Source: Candidatus Nitrotoga sp. 1052 (lineage in GTDB: Bacteria; Pseudomonadota; Gammaproteobacteria; Burkholderiales; Gallionellaceae). From it: a stretch of 64,000 nt of DNA. The notes below the pieces were generated by a model. The model was not told the origin of the DNA and did no database searches. It saw nothing but the letters and a program-made list of their open reading frames with translations. Numbering within the stretch: position 1 is the stretch's first letter; the number at the start of each line of letters is the position of its first letter. The DNA is taken from contig NZ_CAKMHQ010000022.1 of assembly GCF_927312905.1 (NCBI RefSeq), forward strand, positions 62,001 through 126,000. The letters are read 5' to 3'. The translations under genes were made by a program, and so were the position numbers. Of the stretch, positions 30,309-38,796 are shown piece after piece.

Positions 30309-31589
30309 TTATATCAACCACGTTACCGCCATGGCAAGCACTGCGAGTGCCATCACGGCCGTCGCAAGCCAACCTGTAATTCGAAGACGAGGCGAGATCA
30401 AGAATTGTCCCATGACATCAGGTCTTGCCACCATTAGCATTATCACTACCATGATGGGCACCGCAATGACGCCATTGATGACTGCGCTCCAGAATAGTGC
30501 CTTGATAGGATCAATGGGTGTGAAGTTAAGCGCTACGCCCAAGAGAGTCGCGATGATCAGGATCATATAAAAACCTCGCGCCTCCAGGAGCTTGCGGCCC
30601 AACCCGATGCGCCAATCGAATGACTCTGCTATGGCGTAAGCGGCCGAACCTGCCAGGACAGGCACAGCGAGCAATCCCGTACCAACAATTCCGGCGGAAA
30701 ATAATAGGAACGCGAATTCGCCGGCTAAGGGGCGCAAAGCCTCCGCTGCCTGTGCAGAGGTTTGAATGTCAGTAATGCCGTGCACGTGCAAAGTCACAGC
30801 TGCCGTCAATATTATAAAAAAAGCGATCAGGTTGGAAAATCCCATCCCGATATAAGTATCGATCTTGATACGCTGCAGGTGACTGTGGGCTTGTTCTGGC
30901 GCCTCTCTAAGCGGCGCATCGCCTTCAGTCGCTCGCAGTTCCTCAACTTCCTGAGAGGCTTGCCAAAAGAACAAGTACGGACTGATAGTGGTGCCAAATA
31001 CGGCAACCACCGCCATCACGTAATCCGCTTTGAATGATATGGACGGCATGATTGTGCGATAGAACACCTCGCCCCACGGCACATTGACGACGAACACAGT
31101 AGCTACATAAGCGAAGAGCGATAATGTCAGCATTTTCAGAATGGGTGCATAACGTGGAAAAGGTATGAAGATTTGCAGAACCAGCGATACCATGGCAAAG
31201 GCTATTGCATACCAGTGAGCTGGCCCACCGATGAGAAGTTTAAGCGCTGCAGCCATTGCGCCGATATCTGCAGCGATGTTAATCGTATTTGCAATCAGAA
31301 GCAGTCCAACGAGTACGTAGAGCAGCGCTGGAGAGTAGTGCAGACGGATATTGGCGGCAAGGCCGTGCCCAGTCACCCGGCCAATACGGGCACTTACCAT
31401 CTGGATGCCGACCATAAGGGGGAAAGTTAAGAATGCCGTCCACAGCATTGCATAGCCGAATCCGGCCCCAGCTTGTGAATAGGTGGCAATGCCGCTCGGG
31501 TCATCATCCGCAGCTCCCGTTATAAGACCGGGCCCCAGCTTTTTCCAGAATAAACTGGTTTGCGGCAGGAGGGCTTTATATTTGTTCAT
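30309..31589 (-). CDS. NRAMP-family divalent metal transporter, divergent type
   Basis: Polytopic inner-membrane protein (426 aa, about 11 helices) of the Nramp/SLC11 family. The TM1 metal-site motif, usually DPGN, reads DPSG here (Asp30-Gly33, in ADDDPSGIATY), and the TM6 motif, usually MPHN, reads SPYLFFW. So the Asn and the Met of the manganese/iron site are missing. A different substrate from MntH is therefore likely; which one cannot be told from sequence. It lies upstream of the MOSC gene on the same strand, 60 bases apart. Confidence 0.88.
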   Translation of the reverse strand: MNKYKALLPQTSLFWKKLGPGLITGAADDDPSGIATYSQAGAGFGYAMLWTAFLTFPLMVGIQMVSARIGRVTGHGLAANIRLHYSPALLYVLVGLLLIANTINIAADIGAMAAALKLLIGGPAHWYAIAFAMVSLVLQIFIPFPRYAPILKMLTLSLFAYVATVFVVNVPWGEVFYRTIMPSISFKADYVMAVVAVFGTTISPYLFFWQASQEVEELRATEGDAPLREAPEQAHSHLQRIKIDTYIGMGFSNLIAFFIILTAAVTLHVHGITDIQTSAQAAEALRPLAGEFAFLLFSAGIVGTGLLAVPVLAGSAAYAIAESFDWRIGLGRKLLEARGFYMILIIATLLGVALNFTPIDPIKALFWSAVINGVIAVPIMVVIMLMVARPDVMGQFLISPRLRITGWLATAVMALAVLAMAVTWLI

Positions 31590-31689
31590 GAATGCCTATA
31601 ATCAGGTGTCAAGCATGGGGGATAATGCTCTAATAATGCATCATAAATCAAATCCAATTTTTCTCCTGCGACATGGTCGGCTTGTTTGT

Positions 31690-31915
31690 GATGGCGGCAC
31701 GAGGTTAGATATTTCCGAGTTGTTATCGGCATGGAAATCCGGGACGTTGACGTAATACAACACTTTCACCCCGTCTCGGTCGCCTTCATGCACGCTGTCG
31801 ATGCGAATGAAGCCCGGCTCTCAATTCGGTTGCGGTGTGCGCGGCGCTGCCCGGTGGATGCACTGATTGGCCGCGTCCTGATCCAGTGCCGCCGCTTGTT
31901 TGGGTACTGTTTACC
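31690..31915 (-). pseudogene. Decayed integrase-core transposase fragment
   Basis: The minus strand encodes EPGFIRIDSVHEGDRDGVKV followed by LYYVN (31741-31820). DDE/integrase-core transposases of a group with FxRxDTVHQGD and GVYxINAVD have this as the segment with the first catalytic Asp. The flanking frames carry stops and a frameshift, and no complete gene remains. It lies just ahead of hicA. Confidence 0.5.
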
Positions 31916-31971
31916 GCTCCCGCGGGTTGTTAGAGTTTGACCACCAGGAGTATTTCTGTTAAATTTAACAA

Positions 31972-32148
31972 ATGGATAGCAATGAATTTAAACAATGGCT
32001 TGCTAAGCAAGGTGCTGAATTTCAGCCAGGCCAGGGAACTCACATCAAGGTGTTTCTTAATGGCCGCCAATCGGTTCTGCCGATGCATGGCACGGAACTG
32101 AAAATCGATACTATCGAATACATTAAAAAACAGCTAGGGTTGAATTAG
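31972..32148 (+). CDS. hicA: HicA-family mRNA interferase toxin
   Basis: Toxin of a type II toxin-antitoxin pair (58 aa), a dsRBD-like ribonuclease that cuts translated mRNAs. It begins MDSNEFKQWLAKQGAEF. The catalytic histidine is in GQGTHIKVFLNG and a conserved LPMHG follows. Full-length for HicA. The ATG lacks a close Shine-Dalgarno. The partner hicB starts 10 bases downstream and is damaged. Confidence 0.88.
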   Translation: MDSNEFKQWLAKQGAEFQPGQGTHIKVFLNGRQSVLPMHGTELKIDTIEYIKKQLGLN

Positions 32149-32158
32149 GGGGCTTGTG

Positions 32159-32480
32159 ATGTTTGAGTATCCAGTGGAATTGATATCTGCCAAGGGAGGG
32201 GGGTTTGTTGTGACTTTTCCCGACGTACCGGAAGCCATTACCCAAGGTGATGATAAGGACGAAGCACTGCAGTATGCCAGTGAGGCGCTGGAAACCGCGC
32301 TTGGTTTCTATATCGGAGATCGTCGTCAGCTGCCCTTGCCCTCCATTGCGGCGGGGCGCCCCACTGTTACGCCCGATGCAATAGTAATTGCCAAGATGAT
32401 TTCGAACTGGCTCTCTATAAAGAAATAACCGAGGGTGGCGTTAAGAAACAGAATAGGCATTTCGCTTAATGCCTTATGCA
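32159..32480 (+). pseudogene. hicB: HicB-family antitoxin, frameshifted
   Basis: The N-terminal partial RNase-H-like domain that binds HicA is intact (MFEYPVELISAKGGGFVVTF, then DVPEAITQGDDKDEAL). The open frame stops at 32428 after 89 residues, short of the usual 130 or so. From about 32400 the next frame continues the family sequence (FELALYKEITEGGVKKQ) and a further shift gives RIGISLNALCKKLLDLTN, which resembles the lost DNA-binding helix-turn-helix. At least two frameshifts have thus removed the C-terminal operator-binding domain. The truncated product might still neutralise HicA. Confidence 0.8.
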
Positions 32481-32610
32481 AAAAGTTATTGGATTTGACG
32501 AATTAGATTCAACGATCCCGTTTCACTGTTTCGCATAGTCCTACTTCTCTGTTGGAATATTTAATAGCCTCCCTCAGTTTTCTGACATAACTTCAATCAC
32601 AAACCTCAAT

Positions 32611-33798
32611 TTAACCTGCCACGCGCAATACAAGCCCCTTGAGATATGCGCCTTCCGGGAAATTCAATAATATCGGGTGATCCGGCGCGGCGTACAGTTT
32701 GTGTATGATGTGCGCAGTCACTCCGGCGTCCAAGGCGGCACCGGCAATAATTTTCTGGAACAGGTCATCGTTTATGCCGCCAGAACAAGAATAGGTGGCG
32801 AGCATTCCTCCCGGCCTGAGCAGCTTGAAGCCTAGCAGGTTAATATCCTTGTAGCCGCGCGCGGCTTTTTCGGCGAAGGCGGCAGTAGGCGCAAATTTGG
32901 GTGGATCGAGGATGATCAGGTTAAATTTGCGGTTCTGGTCGCGCAGCTTGCGCAGTGCCTGGAATACATCGATGCATTGCCATTCAGCGCGACTGGCATC
33001 GAGTCCATTAAGTTCCACATTGCGCTGTGCCAGTTGCAGCGCTTCATTCGAAGAATCAATTGAGAGCACTGATTTCGCGCCGCCGCGCAGTGCATACAGC
33101 GAGAAACCGCCGCTGTAGCAAAAGCAATTCAGAACATCCTTGTCTTGCGCCAGAGTTCCAATCAGTTCGCGGTTGTCACGCTGGTCGAGATAAAAGCCCG
33201 TCTTCTGCCCGTGTGCTACATCCACGGCAAAGTGCAACTTGTGTTCAACAATAGTTAACGATTCGGGTAAGTTGCCACGTAGTATATTATTACGTTCCGG
33301 CAAACCTTCTAAGGCACGTGAGTCAGAATCAGAACGCTCGTAAATACAAACCGGTTTGCACATCTCTTGCAGTATGTCGGCGCAAGTGTCGCGCCAGCAT
33401 TCCGCTCCCGCACTACCAATCTGCATAACCAGCACATCACCATATTGATCTACTACCAACCCGGGCAAGCCATCAGATTCACCATGAATCAGGCGCAGGC
33501 CAGTGCTGTGTTGCACCAATTTGAGATCTTTGCGCAATGCCAGTGCATGGGTGATTTTCTTGCGGAAAAAATCTGCATCGATGCTTTGCTCCACGTGCCA
33601 TGACCATACTCGCGCAGCAATTTGTGAATGTGCATTGTATGCGGCATGAGCGAGAAAAGTGCCTTGTGTTGAGTATATCTGTACCGTATCACCATCAGCA
33701 GGTGAGCCTTCCACCCGTTTAATCGCCCCCGAGAATACCCAAGGGTGACGGCGCAGAAGGGATTTTTCCCTCCCCTCCTTGAGAATAATTTTATTCAT
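32611..33798 (-). CDS. rlmI: 23S rRNA (cytosine-1962-C5) methyltransferase RlmI-like
   Basis: SAM-dependent class I methyltransferase (395 aa). An N-terminal PUA domain (RRHPWVFSGAIKRVEG) is followed by a catalytic Rossmann domain with QRDNRE, NCFCYSGGFSLYAL and the LDPPKFAP motif. RlmI makes m5C1962 in E. coli; I infer the same specificity from overall similarity. Its start overlaps the xerC stop by four bases. Confidence 0.9.
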   Translation of the reverse strand: MNKIILKEGREKSLLRRHPWVFSGAIKRVEGSPADGDTVQIYSTQGTFLAHAAYNAHSQIAARVWSWHVEQSIDADFFRKKITHALALRKDLKLVQHSTGLRLIHGESDGLPGLVVDQYGDVLVMQIGSAGAECWRDTCADILQEMCKPVCIYERSDSDSRALEGLPERNNILRGNLPESLTIVEHKLHFAVDVAHGQKTGFYLDQRDNRELIGTLAQDKDVLNCFCYSGGFSLYALRGGAKSVLSIDSSNEALQLAQRNVELNGLDASRAEWQCIDVFQALRKLRDQNRKFNLIILDPPKFAPTAAFAEKAARGYKDINLLGFKLLRPGGMLATYSCSGGINDDLFQKIIAGAALDAGVTAHIIHKLYAAPDHPILLNFPEGAYLKGLVLRVAG

Positions 33799-34715
33799 AA
33801 GGTTTTCTTTTTAGCCCGCGGATGCGCGGCATCGTAAATTTTACTGAGGTATTGGAAATCAAGATGAGTGTATACCTGCGTAGTAGAAATGCTGGTATGG
33901 CCGAGCATTTCTTGAACTGCCCGTAAATCTCCGCTGGATTGCAACACGTGTGAGGCGAACGAATGGCGCAACAAGTGTGGATGAACACCGCTGGTGATGC
34001 CCTGTTTGATACCCCAACCTGACATGCGTAATTGCACCGCACGCGAACCAATGCGGCGACCATTACGGCTAACGAACAATGCCGTTTCATCCTGTTTGGC
34101 CAACTGTCCGCGCAGCGCCAGCCAAGCTTGCAACGCGGAGATCGCATAGCTACCCAGCGGTACAATGCGGGTCTTGGCGCCTTTACCAATAACACGTACC
34201 GCTGCATCGGCAAAATCAAGCGCAGGAGGATCGAGACTGACCAGCTCTGCCAAGCGCAGGCCGGAAGAATAAAATAACTCAAACATCGCTTTGTCGCGCA
34301 CCGCCAGAATGTCGCCTGCTGTGGGTAATTCCATCATGCGCACAGCTTCGTCCGGGGAAAGCGCATGCGGCAGATTACGCGCCGATTTGGGCGCACGCAA
34401 CCCGATGCACGGATTGTCTTTGAACTGGTGATCGCGTATTAGATAAAAATAAAAACCACGCCATGCCGACAGCATGCGTGCCAAACTCTTGCCGCCCAAA
34501 CCGCTACCGTGCAATTGTGCTACGAAACGGCGAATTTGATGATTTTTAAGTTCGTTTAGGGGTGTAACACCAGCAAGCTTAAACAAACGGCAAATATCAC
34601 GAGAATAATTTTCCACAGTCAGTGGAGAGTAACGGCGCTCGTTACGCAGATGGTCGAGAAATCCGTGCAGTGCAACTTGGTTAAAAGCAGTAACCTGCGC
34701 GGTGCTGTTTATCAT
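33795..34715 (-). CDS. xerC: Site-specific tyrosine recombinase XerC
   Basis: Recombinase (306 aa) that with XerD resolves chromosome dimers at dif. An N-terminal SAM-like core-binding domain (FLDHLRNERRYSPLTVENYSRD) precedes the catalytic domain with the arginine in SSGLRLAELVSL, the HLLRHSFASH box, LGHTSISTTQVYTH and its nucleophilic Tyr. Context dapF-DUF484-xerC is the conserved proteobacterial order, which separates XerC from XerD. Confidence 0.95.
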   Translation of the reverse strand: MINSTAQVTAFNQVALHGFLDHLRNERRYSPLTVENYSRDICRLFKLAGVTPLNELKNHQIRRFVAQLHGSGLGGKSLARMLSAWRGFYFYLIRDHQFKDNPCIGLRAPKSARNLPHALSPDEAVRMMELPTAGDILAVRDKAMFELFYSSGLRLAELVSLDPPALDFADAAVRVIGKGAKTRIVPLGSYAISALQAWLALRGQLAKQDETALFVSRNGRRIGSRAVQLRMSGWGIKQGITSGVHPHLLRHSFASHVLQSSGDLRAVQEMLGHTSISTTQVYTHLDFQYLSKIYDAAHPRAKKKTL

Positions 34716-34719
34716 CGTT

Positions 34720-35340
34720 TTATAGTGAGGGGCGTAGCGCGCTGCTCACAATTTCCGCAATACGTTGCAGAAACAACGTACCCATACCGGGATAGAAGCG
34801 CTGCGCATCTTCACTAGCCAATATTAAAAGGCCGATGGATTGTTCATTCGCCCGCAGTGGTAAATAAGCAAACGAATGCAAATGAGCCGCGCTTTCGCCA
34901 AACCAGGCCAAAGTGTCATGAAGAGCGTGATGAACACAGACGGGATGCAGTTGCTGATCCACAAAGGCAAGCACTTCCAAGCTGGGCGGTAATCCTTTCC
35001 AGATGTGCAGTACCACATGTGGCACGGCAAAAATTTCACGCAAATTCTGCGTAATGACATTCTGCAAATTCATCAGGTCACGCACGCCAAATAACGCAAG
35101 GGTAAATTGATGTACTTTTTGCTGTAACGAGTCGTTGTCCTGAGCAAGCATTACCATCTCGTGCAGTTTTTTTTCCAGGTTTTTGTTCTGCTCACGCAAA
35201 GTTAGTAACTGCCGCTCATTTAATGAAATGGTGCGTCCGCTATACGGATGGGGAATAGTAACTTCCGCTAACATATCAGCATGATCTTCAAAGAACTGTG
35301 GATTATTTTGTAAATATAGTGCGATGTCTGCAGATTTCAT
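34720..35340 (-). CDS. DUF484 family protein
   Basis: Protein of 206 aa of the DUF484 (YigA) family, with a coiled-coil segment (about residues 45-75) followed by a GAF-like domain. Members are almost always encoded between dapF and xerC, as here. The biochemical role is unknown. It ends 5 bases before the xerC start. Confidence 0.9.
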   Translation of the reverse strand: MKSADIALYLQNNPQFFEDHADMLAEVTIPHPYSGRTISLNERQLLTLREQNKNLEKKLHEMVMLAQDNDSLQQKVHQFTLALFGVRDLMNLQNVITQNLREIFAVPHVVLHIWKGLPPSLEVLAFVDQQLHPVCVHHALHDTLAWFGESAAHLHSFAYLPLRANEQSIGLLILASEDAQRFYPGMGTLFLQRIAEIVSSALRPSL

Positions 35341-35349
35341 GTCGTCCTC

Positions 35350-36180
35350 TTATAAATTTATTTCGCCTTCAAATACAGCAATCGCGGGTCCGGTCATAAA
35401 TACCGGTGTACCGTTTCCGGCCCAAGCTATATTCAGCACCCCGCCGCGCGTGGCAACATTCACGCGTGCGTCCAACAGGCCGCGACGGATACCGGTTACC
35501 ACTGCGGCGCATGCGCCAGTGCCGCAAGACAGTGTTTCACCAGCGCCGCGTTCATACACGCGTAATTTGATGTGTTTATGATCCACTATCTGCATGAAGC
35601 CTGCATTCACTCGTTGCGAAAAACGTGGGTGTTGTTCAATAAGCGCTCCCTGTATGGCGACTGGTGCATGTTCCACATCAGTCACCACCTGTACTGCATG
35701 TGGATTGCCCATCGATAGTGCTGTAATCTGTACTGTCTCGCCCGCGACTTCTAGCGTTTGAATAACGGCATCACTACTGCCAAGAAACGGAATACGTGCA
35801 GCCTCAAAAATCGGTGCGCCCATGTTTACGGTAACTTGACCATTGTCCTCAAGGCGCGGTGTAATCAAACCATTTTTTGTTTCTACCACGATCTCACGCT
35901 TATGTGTCAATTTGTGATCGTGTACAAAGCGCATAAAGCAGCGCGCGCCATTACCGCATTGTTCCACCTCGCCACCATCCGCATTGAAGATACGATAACG
36001 AAAATCTGCATCAGGGTGCTGAGCAATTTCCACTAACAGGATTTGATCACAGCCCACGCCAAAGTGCCGGTCAGCTAACAGGCGCAGCTGCTCTGATGTA
36101 AGCTGAATACGCTGGCGCACCCCATTAAGGACTACGAAATCATTACCGGCACCGTGCATTTTGGTAAATTTTAGTCTCAT
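35350..36180 (-). CDS. dapF: Diaminopimelate epimerase
   Basis: Converts LL- to meso-diaminopimelate for lysine and peptidoglycan (276 aa). The two catalytic cysteines are in EQCGNGARC and LSCGTGACA. It begins with the conserved [14 protein letters not shown]. Full-length. First gene of dapF-DUF484-xerC-rlmI. Confidence 0.97.
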   Translation of the reverse strand: MRLKFTKMHGAGNDFVVLNGVRQRIQLTSEQLRLLADRHFGVGCDQILLVEIAQHPDADFRYRIFNADGGEVEQCGNGARCFMRFVHDHKLTHKREIVVETKNGLITPRLEDNGQVTVNMGAPIFEAARIPFLGSSDAVIQTLEVAGETVQITALSMGNPHAVQVVTDVEHAPVAIQGALIEQHPRFSQRVNAGFMQIVDHKHIKLRVYERGAGETLSCGTGACAAVVTGIRRGLLDARVNVATRGGVLNIAWAGNGTPVFMTGPAIAVFEGEINL

Positions 36181-36303
36181 CTCTTCATCTCAGTTAATTG
36201 CAATACATAAAGCACCACATTTAAAAAATTTTATCTGAACCAGGGTTGGTAAAACCCTACTTGAATTACAAATTACCCCATAGGTTTTGCGTACTTTTTA
36301 ATG

Positions 36304-37095
36304 CTAAATAAATTTTATTAGCAAATGTGTCCCCAGTACCAGCATCAGTATTGCAAAAAGTTTACGCAATAGCCCAATCTTCATGCGATGTACAGCTTTG
36401 GCGCCAAGCGGCGCGGTAATAACGCTGGCAAATGCGATCCACAACACCGACGGGAGATACACGAAACCCAGATTAGGAGAGGGTAAGGGGGAACTAAGGC
36501 CAGTAATAATATAGCCAGTTGTACCACCTATGGCGACCGGAAAACCGATCGCTGCAGAAGTACCAATTGCATTGCGTATTGGCACATTGCACCAAATTAG
36601 AAACGGAACTACAACCGTACCGCCGCCGATAGATACTAGACTACTGATCCAGCCAGTGAACATACCCGTCAGCGTCATACCAGTCATACCGGGTAATTGA
36701 CGTGAGGCTTGCGGACGCAATTCAAACAAAATTTGAATTGCTGCACAATATACAAATAAAGCAAAAAATATTCCTAGTCCACGCGGCGAAACAGATGCGG
36801 CGCATAGCGCACCCAGCGCTGTTCCGAACAAAATGCCGGGAGTCATGGTACGGACCACAACCCAGTTCACCGCACCATGCTGGTGGTGTTTGCGCATGCT
36901 AGCGAGGGACGTGAACACAATGGTTGCCATAGAGGTACCAAGCACCAAATGCATGATATAGGGAGCAGGGAAGTGCTGCATTTTGAACAGTATCAGCAAT
37001 ACGGGTACTAGAATGGTTCCGCCACCAATGCCGAACATTCCACTAAATAACCCAACCAATGCCCCCAGCGCGACATAGGCGAAAGCCCATTCCAT
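36304..37095 (-). CDS. TauE/SafE-type (DUF81) membrane permease
   Basis: Membrane protein of 263 aa with about eight helices. The repeated glycine-rich motif GLFSGMFGIGGGTILVPVL at the start and GWISSLVSIGGGTVVVPFL near the middle mark the two halves of the TauE/SafE fold. The family exports sulfite, sulfoacetate or other small organosulfur anions; substrate is not determinable. It starts one base after the EVE-protein gene ends on the opposite side of the codon boundary, so the two are adjacent on one transcript. Confidence 0.88.
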   Translation of the reverse strand: MEWAFAYVALGALVGLFSGMFGIGGGTILVPVLLILFKMQHFPAPYIMHLVLGTSMATIVFTSLASMRKHHQHGAVNWVVVRTMTPGILFGTALGALCAASVSPRGLGIFFALFVYCAAIQILFELRPQASRQLPGMTGMTLTGMFTGWISSLVSIGGGTVVVPFLIWCNVPIRNAIGTSAAIGFPVAIGGTTGYIITGLSSPLPSPNLGFVYLPSVLWIAFASVITAPLGAKAVHRMKIGLLRKLFAILMLVLGTHLLIKFI

Positions 37096-37096
37096 A

Positions 37097-37561
37097 TTAA
37101 TCGCGTACCAGATGCTTCAGAATGAATCTCCACTCGGCGGGATCAACCGGTGTGATGGACAATCGATTGCCCCGTTGCAAAACGCGCATGCCTTCCAATT
37201 GTGGATGGCGGCGCAGCTCTGCCAATGAAATGAGTTCAATTTTCTTTACCCATTGCACATCTACATTAAACCACCGCGGCGTTTCCTGCGTGGACTTGGG
37301 ATCGAAATATTTACTATTACGTTTGAACTGAGTTGCATCGGGGTAGGCAGTACTGGAAACGCGCGCGATGCCTGCAATGCCTGGTACAGCACAATTGGAA
37401 TGATAGAAAAGCACCGCATCGCCTTTGCACATCTGATCGCGCATGAAGTTACGTGCCTGATAGTTACGGACACCGTACCATGCCACGGTCTGGTCAGGCA
37501 GGTTAGCGAGGCCATCGATGCTAACGTCGCTCGGTTCAGATTTCATTAGCCAATAACGCAC
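37097..37561 (-). CDS. EVE domain-containing protein
   Basis: Single EVE-domain protein (154 aa), a PUA-like fold that binds modified bases in RNA or DNA. Family features are the start YWLMKSEPSDVSIDGL, the WYGVRNYQARNFMRDQM segment and DAVLFYHSNC. Related to human THYN1. In bacteria standalone EVE proteins occur widely as housekeeping genes; no modification-dependent restriction gene is adjacent. Confidence 0.92.
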   Translation of the reverse strand: MRYWLMKSEPSDVSIDGLANLPDQTVAWYGVRNYQARNFMRDQMCKGDAVLFYHSNCAVPGIAGIARVSSTAYPDATQFKRNSKYFDPKSTQETPRWFNVDVQWVKKIELISLAELRRHPQLEGMRVLQRGNRLSITPVDPAEWRFILKHLVRD

Positions 37562-37802
37562 GTTATTCCATTTAAAATTTTAATAAAGTGAATCGATCTG
37601 TGAGAGTACTCTTGAGGAAACGATAGCTTGATAGAAGTCTAGAGGCGGCTCTCACCATTACGTCATTCTATTCTGGAGATTGGAGTCGTTGATGTAATGC
37701 GCGCGACCTTCTTGCTTATGCCTGTCGGATCTACGTCGTAGCATTTTCAGTGCAAGCACTAGGCTTTACAGATCTCAGCCTGCTCGCCACGCTTGGCGCA
37801 CC
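37562..37802. other. Intergenic region between 6S RNA terminator and EVE gene
   Basis: About 240 bases with no gene or RNA I can support. It must hold the promoter for the EVE and TauE-type genes. Confidence 0.4.
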
Positions 37803-37832
37803 AATAAAAAATAATGCGGCGTAAGCCGCATT
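37803..37832 (-). terminator. Intrinsic terminator of 6S RNA
   Basis: On the minus strand AATGCGGC, a four-base loop and GCCGCATT form a perfect 8-base stem followed by ATTTTTTATT. It lies just after the 3' end of the 6S RNA gene. Confidence 0.88.
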
Positions 37833-37842
37833 TTAAATAAAG

Positions 37843-38015
37843 ACCCCCGCCTGTGCCGTTGACCCAACATCTTGAACCTGGGTTCAAGAGAGCCGGTTCC
37901 CAGTTACATCAGGTACATCCACAAGGGATGCGCACAACAGTAACATTAAGGGTCGCGACCTAAGCAGAGCTTATTGGTCCAAAGAATTATGAGCCTGACG
38001 AACACCGCAGGGGAA
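37843..38015 (-). ncRNA. ssrS: 6S RNA
   Basis: About 172-nt RNA that mimics an open promoter and sequesters sigma-70 RNA polymerase in stationary phase. The closing stem pairs 5' CCCCTGCGGTGTTCG with 3' CGGCACAGGCGGGG. The 3' half contains CTTGAACCCAGGTTCAAG, like the E. coli hairpin CUUGAACCAAGGGUUCAAG, and the 5' half contains GTTCGTCAGG. Its place right after zapA is the conserved location. Ends are estimated from the closing stem. Confidence 0.88.
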
Positions 38016-38017
38016 AC

Positions 38018-38332
38018 CTAAAACAACTCATCTTGTTCTGCAAGTAATGCGTCGATGGTTGCCTCCATGGAATTCATTCTACGCTTAAATTCACTCATGT
38101 CAAAACCAGTGCCGAGACGTGTGGTTAGTAGTTCATGAGCAATATTCAAGGCAGACATGATTGCAATGCGCTCGATCGTGACAACCTTGCCGATATCGCG
38201 AATCTCGTGCATTTTCTTATCAAGATAAGCGACCGCATCAAGCAATTCTGGGCGTTCCACTTCCGAACAGACGACGCGGAATTCCCGGTCGAGGATTGTG
38301 ACATTAAGCGTTCTTGCACTTTCTCTGCTCAT
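38018..38332 (-). CDS. zapA: Cell division protein ZapA
   Basis: Small FtsZ-ring associated protein (104 aa) that cross-links FtsZ filaments. It has the N-terminal NVTILDREFRVVCSEVE strand region, then a helical segment EIRDIGKVVTIERIAIMSALNIAHELL and a C-terminal coiled coil. It is followed by 6S RNA within three bases and preceded by a ZapB-like coiled-coil gene. Confidence 0.93.
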   Translation of the reverse strand: MSRESARTLNVTILDREFRVVCSEVERPELLDAVAYLDKKMHEIRDIGKVVTIERIAIMSALNIAHELLTTRLGTGFDMSEFKRRMNSMEATIDALLAEQDELF

Positions 38333-38334
38333 GT

Positions 38335-38529
38335 TTATTCTTCAGGTAATTGCGCCAGCAGTCGTTCCAAACGCGACTTGACAGAGTCAATCTTGTCGTG
38401 GCATTGACGACCTTGACTCAGCGCTTGAGCCAATTCTTGACGCAGGTGATGGTTTTCTTCGCGCAGATGTTTAGCCAATTGCACCAATTGAGCCAACTTG
38501 CTTTCCAATGCGTCCAATTCTGCTTGCAT
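38335..38529 (-). CDS. ZapB-like small coiled-coil protein (TIGR02449 type)
   Basis: Protein of 64 aa, almost entirely a coiled coil (AELDALESKLAQLVQLAKHL, then REENHHLRQELAQ). Betaproteobacteria carry such a gene directly before zapA, usually named TIGR02449 family or ZapB-like, and a role with ZapA at the septum is presumed. It ends two bases before the zapA start. Confidence 0.82.
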   Translation of the reverse strand: MQAELDALESKLAQLVQLAKHLREENHHLRQELAQALSQGRQCHDKIDSVKSRLERLLAQLPEE

Positions 38530-38796
38530 GAAGCGAACTATAGTTTAAAAAAACCTGACCAGTCAAATGAGTAACCAAAAATAATTTTAAGTTGTACCGC
38601 CAACGGCCTGTTTAACGTGCGCGCTCCATGGAAGCAATCCGGAGCTTGAGTCAGTTTGGCGGGTCAGGTTAGATTGCAGGGTTGAACCATCAAAAATTTG
38701 CGCGACCTCTATCGCTACCTTCCAACTTGTAGCTTCTTTCATCATCAGGGGTGGCTGCAAGCGCAGTAGTTGTGCTTCGGTCCTCGGTACAACCTA
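38530..38796. other. Intergenic region upstream of zapB-like gene
   Basis: About 265 bases between ubiX (ending at 38797) and the zapB-like start. A minus-strand frame from 39109 to 38690 crosses the end of ubiX in another phase and is not credible. No RNA gene or terminator was recognised. Confidence 0.4.
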
